Origin: Streptomyces sp. NBC_00464
Lineage (GTDB): Bacteria > Actinomycetota > Actinomycetes > Streptomycetales > Streptomycetaceae
Assembly (NCBI RefSeq): GCF_036013915.1
Contig: NZ_CP107899.1
Span: 6,414,001-6,478,000 of the forward strand
Reading direction: 5' to 3'
Length of the DNA stretch: 64,000 nt
Shown: piece after piece, positions 1-8,159 of the stretch
How positions within the stretch are numbered: the first letter of the stretch is position 1
Layout of the letters: each line of letters starts with the position of its first letter
Made by a program: the position numbers and the translations under genes
Notes under the pieces: generated by a model
Seen by the model: the letters and a program-made list of their open reading frames with translations, nothing else
Told to the model about the DNA's origin: nothing
Databases searched by the model: none

Positions 1-334
1 AGACCGAGGTCGCGCCGGCCAGGGCCAGATACTCCTCGGCCGTGCGCAGCAGCAGTGTGCCCGCTCCCCGGCCGGTCCGCTCCGGGTGGGTGTACGGATT
101 GCAGAACGCCTGCCCCGGCTCGGGGCTCTCGTGCGCCAGACCCACCTGGGCCGTTCCGATGATCTCGCCGTCCTCCTCCGCGACCAGCATCCGGTAGCGC
201 TTGTCGGGATGGGCGGAGGCCAGGTCGAAGGCCACCCCCTCCGGCGTCATGACCATGAACGGGAGTGCGGCGCGCCTCACCCGCACCCAGTCCTCGGCGT
301 CGGCGGGCCGGAAATCGCGCACGATGACAGTCAT
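1..334 (-). CDS. GNAT-family N-acetyltransferase, C-terminus cut by window edge
   Basis: Only the first 111 residues are visible. They begin at an ATG and read as the N-terminal part of a GNAT fold: an opening strand-helix unit (VIVRDFRPADAEDW), a beta hairpin around residues 47-66 (MLVAEEDGEIIGTAQVG), and the acetyl-CoA pyrophosphate-binding loop HPERTGRGAGTLL at about residues 83-95, which has the R-x-x-G-x-G/A pattern of the superfamily. The acyl acceptor cannot be read from sequence. The gene diverges from the short GntR regulator next door, with about 70 bases between the two starts. The family assignment is fairly sure; the substrate is unknown. Confidence 0.75.
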   Translation of the reverse strand, partial: MTVIVRDFRPADAEDWVRVRRAALPFMVMTPEGVAFDLASAHPDKRYRMLVAEEDGEIIGTAQVGLAHESPEPGQAFCNPYTHPERTGRGAGTLLLRTAEEYLALAGATSV

Positions 335-403
335 GTGCCGGACCGTACCCGCAGGTCCGGCCCGTCCGCCCCCGAATTTCCGGCGGTGGGGCAGAATCGG
401 CCC

Positions 404-778
404 GTGACTCTGAAGATCGCCGTTGACCCGGATGCCGGCACCGCCCCGTACGAGCAGCTGCGCACGCAGATCTCCGAACTGGCCCGCTCCGGCGCGCTGC
501 CGGTCGGCTACAGACTTCCGACCGTACGCGGCTTCGCCGAGGAACTGGGCCTCGCCGCCAACACCGTCGCCAAGGCGTACCGGGCGCTGGAGGCGGACGG
601 GGTGATCGAGACCCGGGGGCGCAACGGGACGTTCGTCGCCGCTGCGGGCGACGCGGCCGAACGCAACGCGGCGTCCGCGGCGCGCGAGTACGCGGAACAG
701 GCCCGGCGGCTGGGGATGTCCCGGGCGCGGGCACTGGAGCTGGCCCAGGACGCGGTACGGGCGGTGTACACGGACTGA
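404..778 (+). CDS. Short GntR-family (YtrA-like) transcriptional regulator
   Basis: A 124-residue DNA-binding protein. Residues about 12-78 form a GntR winged helix-turn-helix (PYEQLRTQISELARSG, then LPTVRGFAEELGLAANTVAK as the HTH, then GVIETRGRNGTFV as the wing). Only a 45-residue helical tail follows, so there is no UTRA or FCD effector domain; this is the YtrA-like architecture often linked to ABC exporters or membrane stress. The GTG start was chosen because the fold begins right after it. No Shine-Dalgarno sequence is evident, and a CAGAAT hexamer ends six bases before the GTG, which fits a leaderless mRNA. The target is unknown; the divergent acetyltransferase is one candidate. Confidence 0.85.
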   Translation: MTLKIAVDPDAGTAPYEQLRTQISELARSGALPVGYRLPTVRGFAEELGLAANTVAKAYRALEADGVIETRGRNGTFVAAAGDAAERNAASAAREYAEQARRLGMSRARALELAQDAVRAVYTD

Positions 779-821
779 GGCGGGGCGGGATCCAGCCGCC
801 GGGCCCGCTCGTGCGCCGGTC

Positions 822-1928
822 TCAGAGGTACAGACCCGCGTCCGCCCCCGAGTCCTGCTTGGGGACCGATGCGGGGCCCGTGCCGCGGCGCAGTGCGTAC
901 AGCTCCGCCAGGGTCGTCCCCTCGCGGGCCGCGTCCCGGCCCAGGCCCTCCTCCGTGCCGAGCCAGGCCACCGACTCCTTGCGGGTCAGCGGGCCCACCT
1001 CGATCCGGGCCAGGCAGCGGCCGGGTCTGACGACCGCCGGGTGCAGCCGTTCCAGGTCCTCGTTGGTCGTCACGCCCACCAGCACGTTGCGGCCCTGGCC
1101 CAGCAGCCCGTCCGTGAGGTTCAGCAGCCGCGACAGCGCCTGGCCCGCCGTGTGCTTGGCCTCGCCGCGGATCAGCTCGTCGCAGTCCTCCAGGAGCAGC
1201 AGCCGCCAGCGGCCCTTCGCGCTGCCGTCGTCCTCGCCGATCGCGATGTCCATCAGATAGCCGACGTCGTTGAAGAGCCGCTCCGGGTCGAGCACGCAGT
1301 CGACCTGGCACCAGTCCCGCCACGACCGGGCCAGCGTGCGCAGGGCGGACGTCTTGCCGGTGCCGGGGGGTCCGTGCAGCAGGAGCAGCCGGCCCGCGAT
1401 GTCGTCCGGGGTGACCTTCATCAGCCGGTCCATGGCATCGGCCACGGGTGCGGTGTAGTTGGGCCGGACCTCGTCCCAGGTGCCGGCCGCGATCTGACGG
1501 GTCGTACGGTACGGTCCGCGGCGCGGCGAGACGTACCAGAAACCCATGGCCACGTTTTCGGGCTGGGGTTCCGGTTCGTCCTGGGCGCCTTCCGTGGCCT
1601 CGTCGAGCACCTTGTGGGCCAGTTCGGCGCTGGTCGCGGTGACCGTGACGTCCGCGCCCCGGTTCCATCGCGAGATGAGCAGCGTCCAGCCCTCGCCCTC
1701 GGCGAGTGTGGCGCTGCGGTCGTCGTCACGGGCGGCGCGCAGTACCTTCGCGGCCGCGGGAAGGAGGGTGGCACCCGTTCTGACGCGGTCGAGGGATGAG
1801 CTGTGCGAGTACGGCTGCTCGCCCGTCGCGAAACGGCCGAGGAGCAGCGCGTCGACGACGTCGGACGGGGAGTCGCTGTCGTCGACGGTGAGCCGGATCG
1901 GCAGAGCGGACTCGGGGTTGGCAGACAT
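822..1928 (-). CDS. DUF5925 domain / AAA-family ATPase
   Basis: A 368-residue cytoplasmic protein of a type common in Streptomyces: an N-terminal DUF5925-like domain (residues about 1-160) followed by an AAA ATPase core. Walker A is GPPGTGKTS at about 186-194, Walker B is RLLLLEDCDE at about 242-251, sensor 1 lies in VLVGVTTNED, and an arginine-rich RPGR follows. These are the parts needed for ATP binding and hydrolysis in an oligomeric AAA machine. The start at MSANPE was preferred over in-frame codons up to 12 residues upstream because conserved sequence starts there. It converges with the GntR gene. Its substrate and partner are unknown. Confidence 0.85.
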   Translation of the reverse strand: MSANPESALPIRLTVDDSDSPSDVVDALLLGRFATGEQPYSHSSSLDRVRTGATLLPAAAKVLRAARDDDRSATLAEGEGWTLLISRWNRGADVTVTATSAELAHKVLDEATEGAQDEPEPQPENVAMGFWYVSPRRGPYRTTRQIAAGTWDEVRPNYTAPVADAMDRLMKVTPDDIAGRLLLLHGPPGTGKTSALRTLARSWRDWCQVDCVLDPERLFNDVGYLMDIAIGEDDGSAKGRWRLLLLEDCDELIRGEAKHTAGQALSRLLNLTDGLLGQGRNVLVGVTTNEDLERLHPAVVRPGRCLARIEVGPLTRKESVAWLGTEEGLGRDAAREGTTLAELYALRRGTGPASVPKQDSGADAGLYL

Positions 1929-2170
1929 GGCGCCCATGATCCGGCACCGGCGCACCCGGCGCACCCATGTTTCGTCAGCTGCCTCCGCCCGCCCGGGGCG
2001 GAGAGCCAGGAGTCCGTCACCGGGTGCGCCCGCGCCGTTCTGACACGTACTCAGAGCGCCGTCGGGAAAAGCTCACCCGATGGACTTGGCATGGACACTT
2101 CCGAAAGGGCCGTCGTTGCTGCTACCACGGACGTGGCAGAGATCCTGCCGGTCGGTCCAAGGGAGGTTCT

Positions 2171-2980
2171 ATGAAAATGTCCAGACTTGTGGCGTTCTCG
2201 TCCTCGCTCCTGCTCGGCGCCGTCATCGCCCTGACCGGGGCGGCCACCGCGAATGCCGCACCGTCGGTTCAAGCCGTCGACTACGTCGCGCTGGGTGACT
2301 CCTACTCCTCGGGGGTCGGTTCCGGCAGCTACATCGGCTCCAGTGGTGACTGCAAGCGCAGCACCCTCGCCTACCCCTCGCTCTGGGCGGCCGCCCACGC
2401 GCCCGCCTCGTTCGCCTTCACCGCCTGCTCGGGTGCGCGCACCGGTGACGTGACGGCGAGCCAGCTCGGACCGCTCACCTCCTCGACCGACCTCGTCTCG
2501 ATCTCCATCGGCGGCAACGACGCGGGATTCGCCGATGTCATGACGACCTGTGTCCTCCAGTCGGAGGCCACCTGTCTCAGCCGGATCGCCACCGCCCGCA
2601 GCTATGTGGACTCCACGCTGCCCGGCAAGCTCGACTCGGTGTACGACGCGATCGGCGCCAAGGCTCCGTCCGCCCATGTCGTCGTCCTCGGCTACCCGCG
2701 CTTCTACAAGATCGGCGGCAGCTGCGTCGTCGGCCTGAGCGACAAGGTGCGCACCGCCATCAACGGCGCCGCCGACTACCTCAACGCGGCCACCGCCAAG
2801 CGTGCCGCCGACCACGGCTTCACCTTCGGTGATGTCGCCGGGCAGTTCGCCGGGCACGAGATCTGCTCCGGAAGCGCCTGGCTGCACAGCCTCAACTGGC
2901 TCAACATCGGCGAGTCGTACCACCCCTTCGCCGCCGGGCAGTCCGGTGGTTATCTGCCCGTGCTCAACTCGCTCGACTGA
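2171..2980 (+). CDS. Secreted SGNH/GDSL lipase or esterase
   Basis: A 269-residue extracellular hydrolase closely resembling, from memory, the well-studied Streptomyces rimosus GDSL lipase. A Sec signal peptide (basic MKMSR, hydrophobic stretch, cleavage near ATANA-AP) precedes the SGNH domain. Block I is ALGDSYSSG with the nucleophilic serine, block II gives the oxyanion glycine, block III is IGGNDAGF with the asparagine, and block V is ESYHPFAAGQ with the catalytic histidine. Six cysteines in the mature part (for example SGDCKRS, FTACSG, TTCVLQSEATC) suggest disulfides. An AGGGAGG ribosome-binding site sits six to seven bases before the ATG. It should cleave esters of fatty acids or phospholipids outside the cell; the exact preference is not visible. 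Confidence 0.93.
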   Translation: MKMSRLVAFSSSLLLGAVIALTGAATANAAPSVQAVDYVALGDSYSSGVGSGSYIGSSGDCKRSTLAYPSLWAAAHAPASFAFTACSGARTGDVTASQLGPLTSSTDLVSISIGGNDAGFADVMTTCVLQSEATCLSRIATARSYVDSTLPGKLDSVYDAIGAKAPSAHVVVLGYPRFYKIGGSCVVGLSDKVRTAINGAADYLNAATAKRAADHGFTFGDVAGQFAGHEICSGSAWLHSLNWLNIGESYHPFAAGQSGGYLPVLNSLD

Positions 2981-3008
2981 CCGGCGCGTACATCTGTTCG
3001 CCGCTTCC

Positions 3009-3032
3009 GGGCGGCGTCCCGTCGGGCCGCCC
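3009..3032 (+). terminator. Candidate terminator hairpin after the lipase gene
   Basis: GGGCGGC (3009-3015) pairs perfectly with GCCGCCC (3026-3032) around a 10-base loop, about 30 bases past the lipase stop. No U tract follows, as is usual in high-GC actinomycetes. The rest of the roughly 285-base gap up to the next start shows no convincing gene; it should hold the promoter of the small protein downstream. Confidence 0.45.
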
Positions 3033-3267
3033 GCCGGTGTGGGCCCCGCAGGCCGGGGCTGCTTCCGGTGGGCGGGTCCCGACCGGCTTGATGTGTCCGG
3101 AGCCTGACGATCTGTCCAACTCACCCTGGAATCGAGCAGATTCGCAGACAGGTCGTCAACCTCCGTATGTGTGTGCTCAATCCTGCGCCCGGGATACACG
3201 CGTGTCGCCGATGAGCGATAGGGTTAACCTGCCCGGGCCGGGTGCCCTCGTACGGGTGGGGAGTGAC

Positions 3268-3531
3268 ATGGAACAGATAACGATGCGCAGCAGGGCGCGT
3301 GTGCCTGCTATCACCTGCGGAAGCAGCGCGACAAGTTCGCGCCTCGACCGCCATCTCGCAGTGCTGGGCGGCCCCGCCGTCCCGCAGCGCGAGTCCGCGG
3401 AGGCTACGTTGCTGATGCGCGAGCTCACCTCGCGCGATGCCGCGCACACCCGCCGGAGCAAGAGCGCGCGGGTCTCGCTCTTCGCCCCGCTGCGGCGACT
3501 GCGGCGCTCACTCTTCGGTAGCCGCCGCTGA
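3268..3531 (+). CDS. Small basic conserved-type hypothetical protein
   Basis: An 87-residue protein I cannot assign to a family. A GGGGAGTGAC ribosome-binding region precedes the ATG. The N-terminus is polar. The middle is a predicted helix (RESAEATLLMRELTSRDAAH), and the C-terminus is strongly basic and amphipathic (FAPLRRLRRSLFGSRR), which could bind membrane surfaces or nucleic acid. There is no signal peptide or long hydrophobic segment. It stands alone between the secreted lipase and a TetR gene. Codon use is typical of the window and no long gene overlaps it on the other strand, which supports it being real. Confidence 0.6.
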   Translation: MEQITMRSRARVPAITCGSSATSSRLDRHLAVLGGPAVPQRESAEATLLMRELTSRDAAHTRRSKSARVSLFAPLRRLRRSLFGSRR

Positions 3532-3694
3532 TCCGACGCCCCGGTCCCGGTACCGCGCTGCTGCCCGCTCTTCCGTCATCCCCGGAGCCGGCAGTGGCGC
3601 GTCGCCATGTCCGCGTGGGCCCCTTGGACCTCTCGTTCGGGTCATGTCGGGCTCGTGGCCGCATGTGTGTCTTTTTGGTGAAGTGGGTACCGAG

Positions 3695-3714
3695 GTAATT
3701 CGGCGCCGAAGTAC
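3695..3714. promoter_or_regulatory. Operator-like palindrome over the tetR promoter
   Basis: GTAATTCGGC and GCCGAAGTAC form a 20-bp inverted repeat with a single mismatched pair and no spacer. It ends 15 bases before the ATG of the following TetR gene. A TACACT hexamer at 3718-3723 lies directly next to it and would place the transcription start on the ATG, so a bound repressor would cover the promoter. Autoregulation is inferred from this layout. Confidence 0.65.
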
Positions 3715-3729
3715 TTCTACACTGTCGAC

Positions 3730-4338
3730 ATGCCCGAGAAGCGAGCCGCGCGCCTGAGCCCCGACGAGCGAAGGGCGCAATTGGTCGCGATTGGCGTGGA
3801 CATGCTTTCCGATCGCTCGCTGGACGAGCTCTCCACCGACGATGTGGCGCGCCGCGCCGGTATCTCCCGGGGACTGCTCTTCCACTACTTCGACTCCAAG
3901 CGCGACTTCTACCGCTCCGTGGTGCAGCAGGAGTGCGACGACTTCGCCGACGCCACGGAGCCGGACCCCTCGCTGGAGCCCGTCCCCTGGCTGCGGGCGT
4001 TCATCGCCGGGTTCGCGGCGTACGTCACGGAGCACCGCAGGGTCTATCTCGCCCTGGTCCGCGGCGCCGCCGGCAGCCATCCCGCAGTGGAGGACATCGT
4101 CGAGTCCACCCGCAACATCCTGGCCCGGCGGGTGCGGGAGGGGCAGCGGCGCCTCGGGATGCCGGATTCGCCGCGGCTGCTCGTCGCCGCCCGGGCCTGG
4201 ATGGCCTTCGCCGAGGAGGCCGTCACCAGCTGGCCGCTCGACGGGCCGGACGCCCTCGACGAACTCGGCGCCTTCCTGGAGTCGAGCTTCGTCTCCCTGC
4301 TGGGCGCACTGGACCGGCCGGTCGCGCTGCCCGGCTGA
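3730..4338 (+). CDS. TetR-family transcriptional regulator
   Basis: A 202-residue TetR repressor. The N-terminal HTH lies at about residues 15-60: DERRAQLVAIGVDML, then STDDVARRAGISRGLLFHYF, then DSKRDFYRSVV. The rest is the helical ligand-binding and dimerisation domain. No Shine-Dalgarno sequence is visible, and the start is probably leaderless (TACACT six bases upstream). A near-perfect palindrome overlaps this promoter, so self-repression is likely. It converges on the ABC permease gene 18 bases downstream. The effector is unknown. Confidence 0.88.
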   Translation: MPEKRAARLSPDERRAQLVAIGVDMLSDRSLDELSTDDVARRAGISRGLLFHYFDSKRDFYRSVVQQECDDFADATEPDPSLEPVPWLRAFIAGFAAYVTEHRRVYLALVRGAAGSHPAVEDIVESTRNILARRVREGQRRLGMPDSPRLLVAARAWMAFAEEAVTSWPLDGPDALDELGAFLESSFVSLLGALDRPVALPG

Positions 4339-4356
4339 GCGGGCGCGCCCAGGTCG

Positions 4357-5193
4357 TCATTCGTCGCCGTGCGAGTAGCGGCGTACGGCGAGCGGGACGG
4401 CGACCGCGAGCAGCAGCGCCGACCAGAGCAGCGTCCCGGCCACCGGGTGGGCGACCGGCCAGGCCGCGTCGGCCGCAGGTGCGGCATTGCCGAAGAGGTC
4501 GCGGACGGCTGCGGCGACGGAGCTGATCGGGTTCCACTCCGCGAGCGTGCGCAGCCATCCCGGCAGGTTGTCGGTCGGGATGTACGCGCTGGAGAGCAGC
4601 GGCAGGATGAATGTGGACGCGCCCAGCTGTCCGGCGGCCTCCTCGTTGCGGATCAGGAGCCCCAGCCAGCAGCCCACCCACGAAGCGGCGAACCGGAACA
4701 GCAGGAGCAGTCCGAACGCGCCCAGTGCGGCGACCGGGCCGCCCTCGATCCGCCAGCCCACGGCGAGCCCGACCAGGATCAGCGGGACCAGGCCGACGGC
4801 CGTGGTCAGCAGATCGGCCGCGGTCTGCCCGAGCGGCACGGCGGTCCGGCTCATCGGCAGGGTGCGCAGCCGGTCCATCACGCCCCGGTGGCAGTCCTGC
4901 GCGGACTGGAACATCCCGGTCATGATGCCGTTCGCCGCGGTCGCCGCCAGGAGCCCCGGCACCAGGAACGCGCGGTACTCCTGGCCGGGGACGGCCAGGG
5001 CGCTGCCGAAGACGTAGCCGAAGAACAGCAGCATCGTGATCGGCATGGTCTGGGTCAGGATCAGGACGCCCGGGGCCGCCTTGATCCGTTGCAGATGGCG
5101 GCCGAGCACGGCCAGGGCGTCCGTGACCGGTGTGTTCGCGGGGCGGGGGGCGTCCGCCGTCCGCCGGTGGGTGAGGAGGGTGCCGGTGCTCAT
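4357..5193 (-). CDS. ABC-2 type transporter permease (DrrB-like)
   Basis: A 278-residue integral membrane subunit with about six hydrophobic segments (for example ILTQTMPITMLLFFGYVFG, LLTTAVGLVPLILVGLAVG and a final LLWSALLLAVAVPLAV). The central ABC-2 signature region reads WLGLLIRNEEAAGQLG and PISSVAAAVRDLFG. Such permeases pair with a DrrA-type ATPase to export hydrophobic drugs or lipids. Its ATG overlaps the stop of the ATPase gene by four bases (ATGA), so the two are translationally coupled. The upstream TetR gene and its operator point to a ligand-induced exporter. The substrate is unknown. Confidence 0.9.
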   Translation of the reverse strand: MSTGTLLTHRRTADAPRPANTPVTDALAVLGRHLQRIKAAPGVLILTQTMPITMLLFFGYVFGSALAVPGQEYRAFLVPGLLAATAANGIMTGMFQSAQDCHRGVMDRLRTLPMSRTAVPLGQTAADLLTTAVGLVPLILVGLAVGWRIEGGPVAALGAFGLLLLFRFAASWVGCWLGLLIRNEEAAGQLGASTFILPLLSSAYIPTDNLPGWLRTLAEWNPISSVAAAVRDLFGNAAPAADAAWPVAHPVAGTLLWSALLLAVAVPLAVRRYSHGDE

Positions 5194-6152
5194 GCTGCCG
5201 TCTCCTTGATGGGGGTGCTGCGGCCGGTCAGGCGCAGGAAGACCTCGTCGAGGGTGGGCGGCCGCAGACTCGCGTCGATCACCGCCGCGCCCGCCGCGTC
5301 GAGCTCACGGACGATCCGGGGCAGGGTGAGCGTGGGGTCCGTGGCGACGGCACCCACCGTGCGGCGCTCGTGGTCGAGCACCGGCGCGGCGCCCGTCAGC
5401 CGGTCCAGGACCGCCGCGGCCGGCCCGAGCGCGGAGGCGTGGGCGACGACGACTTCGGCGTAGCTGCCGATCCGGGACTTCAGCTCTGCGGGGCTGCCGC
5501 TGTGGGCGACCCGGCCGCTGTCGACGAGCACGATGTCGTCGGCCAGGTGATCGGCCTCCTCCAGGTATTGCGTGGTGAGCAGGACGGTGGTGCCGAGGCC
5601 CGCCAGCTCCCGTACCGCCGCCCAGATCTGATTGCGGCTGTGCGGGTCGAGACCGGTGGTCGGCTCGTCCAGGAACAGCACCCGGGGCCGGGCCAGCAGG
5701 CCGGCGGCGAGATCCAGGCGGCGGCGCATCCCGCCCGAGTAGGTGCGGGCCGGGCGGTCGGCCGCGTCGGTCAGCTCGAAGCGTTCGAGGAGCTCGTCGG
5801 CCCGGGTGCGCGCGGCCGGACCCCGGTACTTGAGCAGCCGGGCGAAGAGCCGCAGGTTCTGCCGGCCGGAGAGTTCGTCGTCGACGGAGGCGCTCTGCCC
5901 CGTGACGCCGATCGCCGCCCGTACGGCCCCGGCCTCCCGCACCACGTCGTGGCCCGCGATCCGGGCGCTGCCGCCGTCGGGTGCCGTCAGCGTGGTGAGG
6001 ACGCGGACGGCGGTGGTCTTGCCGGCGCCGTTGGGCCCCAGCATCCCGCAGACGGCGCCCTCGGCGACGGCCAGATCGAGGCCGCTCAGCGCATGGACGT
6101 CGCCATAGCGCTTTTCCAGACCTTCACTAAGTACAGCGTACGTAGTTGTCAT
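5190..6152 (-). CDS. ABC transporter ATP-binding protein (DrrA-like)
   Basis: A 320-residue ATPase subunit. Walker A is GPNGAGKTTAVRVL, the ABC signature is YSGGMRRRLDLAAGLL, Walker B is VLFLDEPTTGLDP, and the switch histidine region is LLTTQYLEEADHLAD. The QYLEEAD signature and the roughly 100-residue C-terminal extension are typical of DrrA-type drug exporters. The start ATG was chosen because the upstream in-frame ATG would begin inside the intergenic operator region. The coding sequence begins with bases that repeat the TetR operator half-site, so the repressor of the divergent gene probably controls this operon. Confidence 0.92.
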   Translation of the reverse strand: MTTTYAVLSEGLEKRYGDVHALSGLDLAVAEGAVCGMLGPNGAGKTTAVRVLTTLTAPDGGSARIAGHDVVREAGAVRAAIGVTGQSASVDDELSGRQNLRLFARLLKYRGPAARTRADELLERFELTDAADRPARTYSGGMRRRLDLAAGLLARPRVLFLDEPTTGLDPHSRNQIWAAVRELAGLGTTVLLTTQYLEEADHLADDIVLVDSGRVAHSGSPAELKSRIGSYAEVVVAHASALGPAAAVLDRLTGAAPVLDHERRTVGAVATDPTLTLPRIVRELDAAGAAVIDASLRPPTLDEVFLRLTGRSTPIKETAA

Positions 6153-6170
6153 GCCGTCACGGTACCGCAC

Positions 6171-6187
6171 TACGTACGGCGTACGTA
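6171..6187. promoter_or_regulatory. TetR operator between the ABC exporter and its divergent regulator
   Basis: TACGTACG-G-CGTACGTA is a 17-bp perfect inverted repeat about an odd centre. A second copy of the half-site, GCGTACGTA, lies at 6137-6145 in the first codons of the ATPase gene. The 63-base divergent gap therefore carries about one and a half operators, which fits repression of both directions by the TetR protein encoded at 6216. Confidence 0.7.
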
Positions 6188-6215
6188 ACTACGATGGTGA
6201 GCGAGGTGATGATCA

Positions 6216-6926
6216 ATGGTGGGGCGACCCGCTGTACCCGAAGTGATCTGGGCGCGCCCCGAGCGTGCGGGCAGGGGCCCCAAGCCCGCGTTCAGCCGTG
6301 CGGACATCGCGGACGCCGCCGTGCGTATCGCGGACGCGGAGGGGCTCGACGCGGTGTCGATGCGGAAGGTGGCGGCCGAGCTCGGCTGCGGCACCATGTC
6401 GCTCTACAACTACGTGCCCCGCAAGGAGGACCTGTACGAGCTGATGCTCGACGCGGTCAGCGCCGGGTACGACTACCCCGAGCCCTCCGGCGACTGGCGC
6501 GCCGACCTGCTCGCCCTCGCCCACCAGGCGCGGGGGATGATGCGCCGGCACACGTGGGTGCCCCGGCTGATGTCACCCGTCTACGGATTCAGCCCGAACG
6601 CCCTGCGGTACCTGGAGTACGCGCTGAGCTGCCTGGACGGGGTCGACGCACGGTTCGGCGAGAAGATGGAACTCATCGCCATGGTCAACGGCGTGGTCAC
6701 CACGTACACCGCCAATGAGATCGCCACGGCGGAGCGCAGCCGGTCGCTGCCCTGGTCCGAGGAGCAGGAGCAGGCCGCCCGTACCGGGTATCTGATCAGC
6801 CAGATCATGACCGGGAAGTACCCGCGGATGGCGGCGGGGTTCGCCGAGGACCTCGGGCCGATCGACCTGGACGCCGTGTTCGACCGGGCACTGGCCCGCG
6901 TGCTGGACTCCTTCGGCCGCTCCTAG
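6216..6926 (+). CDS. TetR-family repressor with tetracycline-repressor-like C-terminal domain
   Basis: A 236-residue regulator. After a short proline/arginine-rich arm (RGPKPAFSR) comes the HTH (ADIADAAVRIADAEGLDAVS, then MRKVAAELGCGTMSLYNYV) and then the C-terminal domain typical of the TetR_C_1 class that often guards drug exporters. A GAGGTGATG ribosome-binding region precedes the ATG. It is divergent from the DrrAB-like pair and shares a palindromic operator with it, so it is probably the local repressor that is released by the exporter's substrate. Confidence 0.9.
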   Translation: MVGRPAVPEVIWARPERAGRGPKPAFSRADIADAAVRIADAEGLDAVSMRKVAAELGCGTMSLYNYVPRKEDLYELMLDAVSAGYDYPEPSGDWRADLLALAHQARGMMRRHTWVPRLMSPVYGFSPNALRYLEYALSCLDGVDARFGEKMELIAMVNGVVTTYTANEIATAERSRSLPWSEEQEQAARTGYLISQIMTGKYPRMAAGFAEDLGPIDLDAVFDRALARVLDSFGRS

Positions 6927-6941
6927 GGCGGTCCGCCGGCG

Positions 6942-8159
6942 TCAGAGCAGCGCGAACTGTCCGTCCGGGCCCTCCTCCTGGTGGTCGAGTACGGAGGCGG
7001 GGCGCCGGGCGGTGGCCGGCACCGGCAGTACGCCCGCCGCCCGTAGCTCGGGTACGCCGATCTCGGGTCCCTCGGCCAGCTCGTCCTGCCGGGGCCGCAG
7101 TTCGGCGAGCAGGGCGAGCAGCGTGATCAGTTCCAGCAGCTCCGAGGTCCACTCCTGCGGCCAGGTGCGGGGGAGTACGGCCTCCAGACCGTCCGCCCCG
7201 GACACCGCCGTCCGGCGCCCGAACCACAGCTCCAGCATCCGTACGCCGCCCACCTGGAACTCCCACGCACCGGCGGGCACCGGCGAGATGCGGCCGGAGC
7301 CGAGGGCCAGCACCTGCTCCTCGGCGTCGTACGACAGTTCCGACGGGCCGGGCGGCACGGCGGCCCGCACATAGGGGCGGCGCCCGCCCGGCAGCCGGGG
7401 ACGCTCGCCGCCCCGCGCCCCGCGCAGCTGGAGCCGCAGTAGCTCCTGCCCCAGCTCCACCCCCGCCGACCAGCGTGCGGTGTCCGCGGGCAGCGGCACC
7501 ACGCAGCCGGCCGGGGTGCGGCGGGCCGCCGCAAGGATCCAGGCCAGGACCGACTCGGCGGTGACCGTGTCCCCGTGGCGGGCACGCAGCAGGGCGAGAA
7601 GCCCGGGAGTCAGATTGGGTTCACCGCCGCCGGGGCGCCGGTACAGCGGACGGATCCGGCCGGGCCGGCCCGCGGGGGAGTGGCCGTCGGGGAGCAGTGC
7701 GGTCACCGAGAGGGCGGGGCCCGTGTCCTGGGGGACCCGGCCGTGCTCGACCAGGAAGACCTGGTGGTCGTCGGCGACCCGCCACAGCTCGGGCCGGGCC
7801 GCGTCGATCAGGCGGTGGTCGGGGAGCAGCCACTGTTCGTCGAACGGTCCGTGCAGGATCCGTACCGGCTCGGGGCACGGCCCCGGCTCGCGGGCGAACC
7901 GGCCGGTCCCGGTGGACTGTCCGGGCAGGGCCGCCACCGGAGTCTGCGGGGTACGTGCACGGGTGGGCCCGAACAACCGCTCGCGCTCGGGTTCCGGGGC
8001 CCGTACCAGCCGCTCCCAGCGGGCCCTGAGAGATGCCGCGTCCGGGGCGGTCACCCAGGGGCGACCGGTCCTGAGCGGCCGTACGGACCAGGGCATGAGG
8101 TCGTCGAGGAGCGGGCTGTGCGGGCCCTCGCCGGAGCCGGCCGCCGCCGGAGCTGCCAC
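6942..8159 (-). CDS. Orphan type ISP restriction-modification C-terminal (specificity) domain protein
   Basis: A 405-residue protein resembling the C-terminal target-recognition domain of single-polypeptide type ISP enzymes. Typical stretches are PVRILHGPFDEQWLLPDHRL, RPELWRVADDHQVFLVE, GRIRPLYRRPGG with EPNLTPGLLALL, and VTAESVLAWILAAA. No nuclease, helicase or methyltransferase motif (such as NPPY or DEAH) is present in it or next to it. The GTG start was chosen for its GGGGAGG ribosome-binding site eight bases upstream; a longer frame would run into the neighbouring gntR. Proteins of this type are, as I recall, common in Streptomyces under the type ISP name. What an isolated specificity domain does is unknown. 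Assignment from memory of the family. Confidence 0.7.
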   Translation of the reverse strand: MAAPAAAGSGEGPHSPLLDDLMPWSVRPLRTGRPWVTAPDAASLRARWERLVRAPEPERERLFGPTRARTPQTPVAALPGQSTGTGRFAREPGPCPEPVRILHGPFDEQWLLPDHRLIDAARPELWRVADDHQVFLVEHGRVPQDTGPALSVTALLPDGHSPAGRPGRIRPLYRRPGGGEPNLTPGLLALLRARHGDTVTAESVLAWILAAARRTPAGCVVPLPADTARWSAGVELGQELLRLQLRGARGGERPRLPGGRRPYVRAAVPPGPSELSYDAEEQVLALGSGRISPVPAGAWEFQVGGVRMLELWFGRRTAVSGADGLEAVLPRTWPQEWTSELLELITLLALLAELRPRQDELAEGPEIGVPELRAAGVLPVPATARRPASVLDHQEEGPDGQFALL

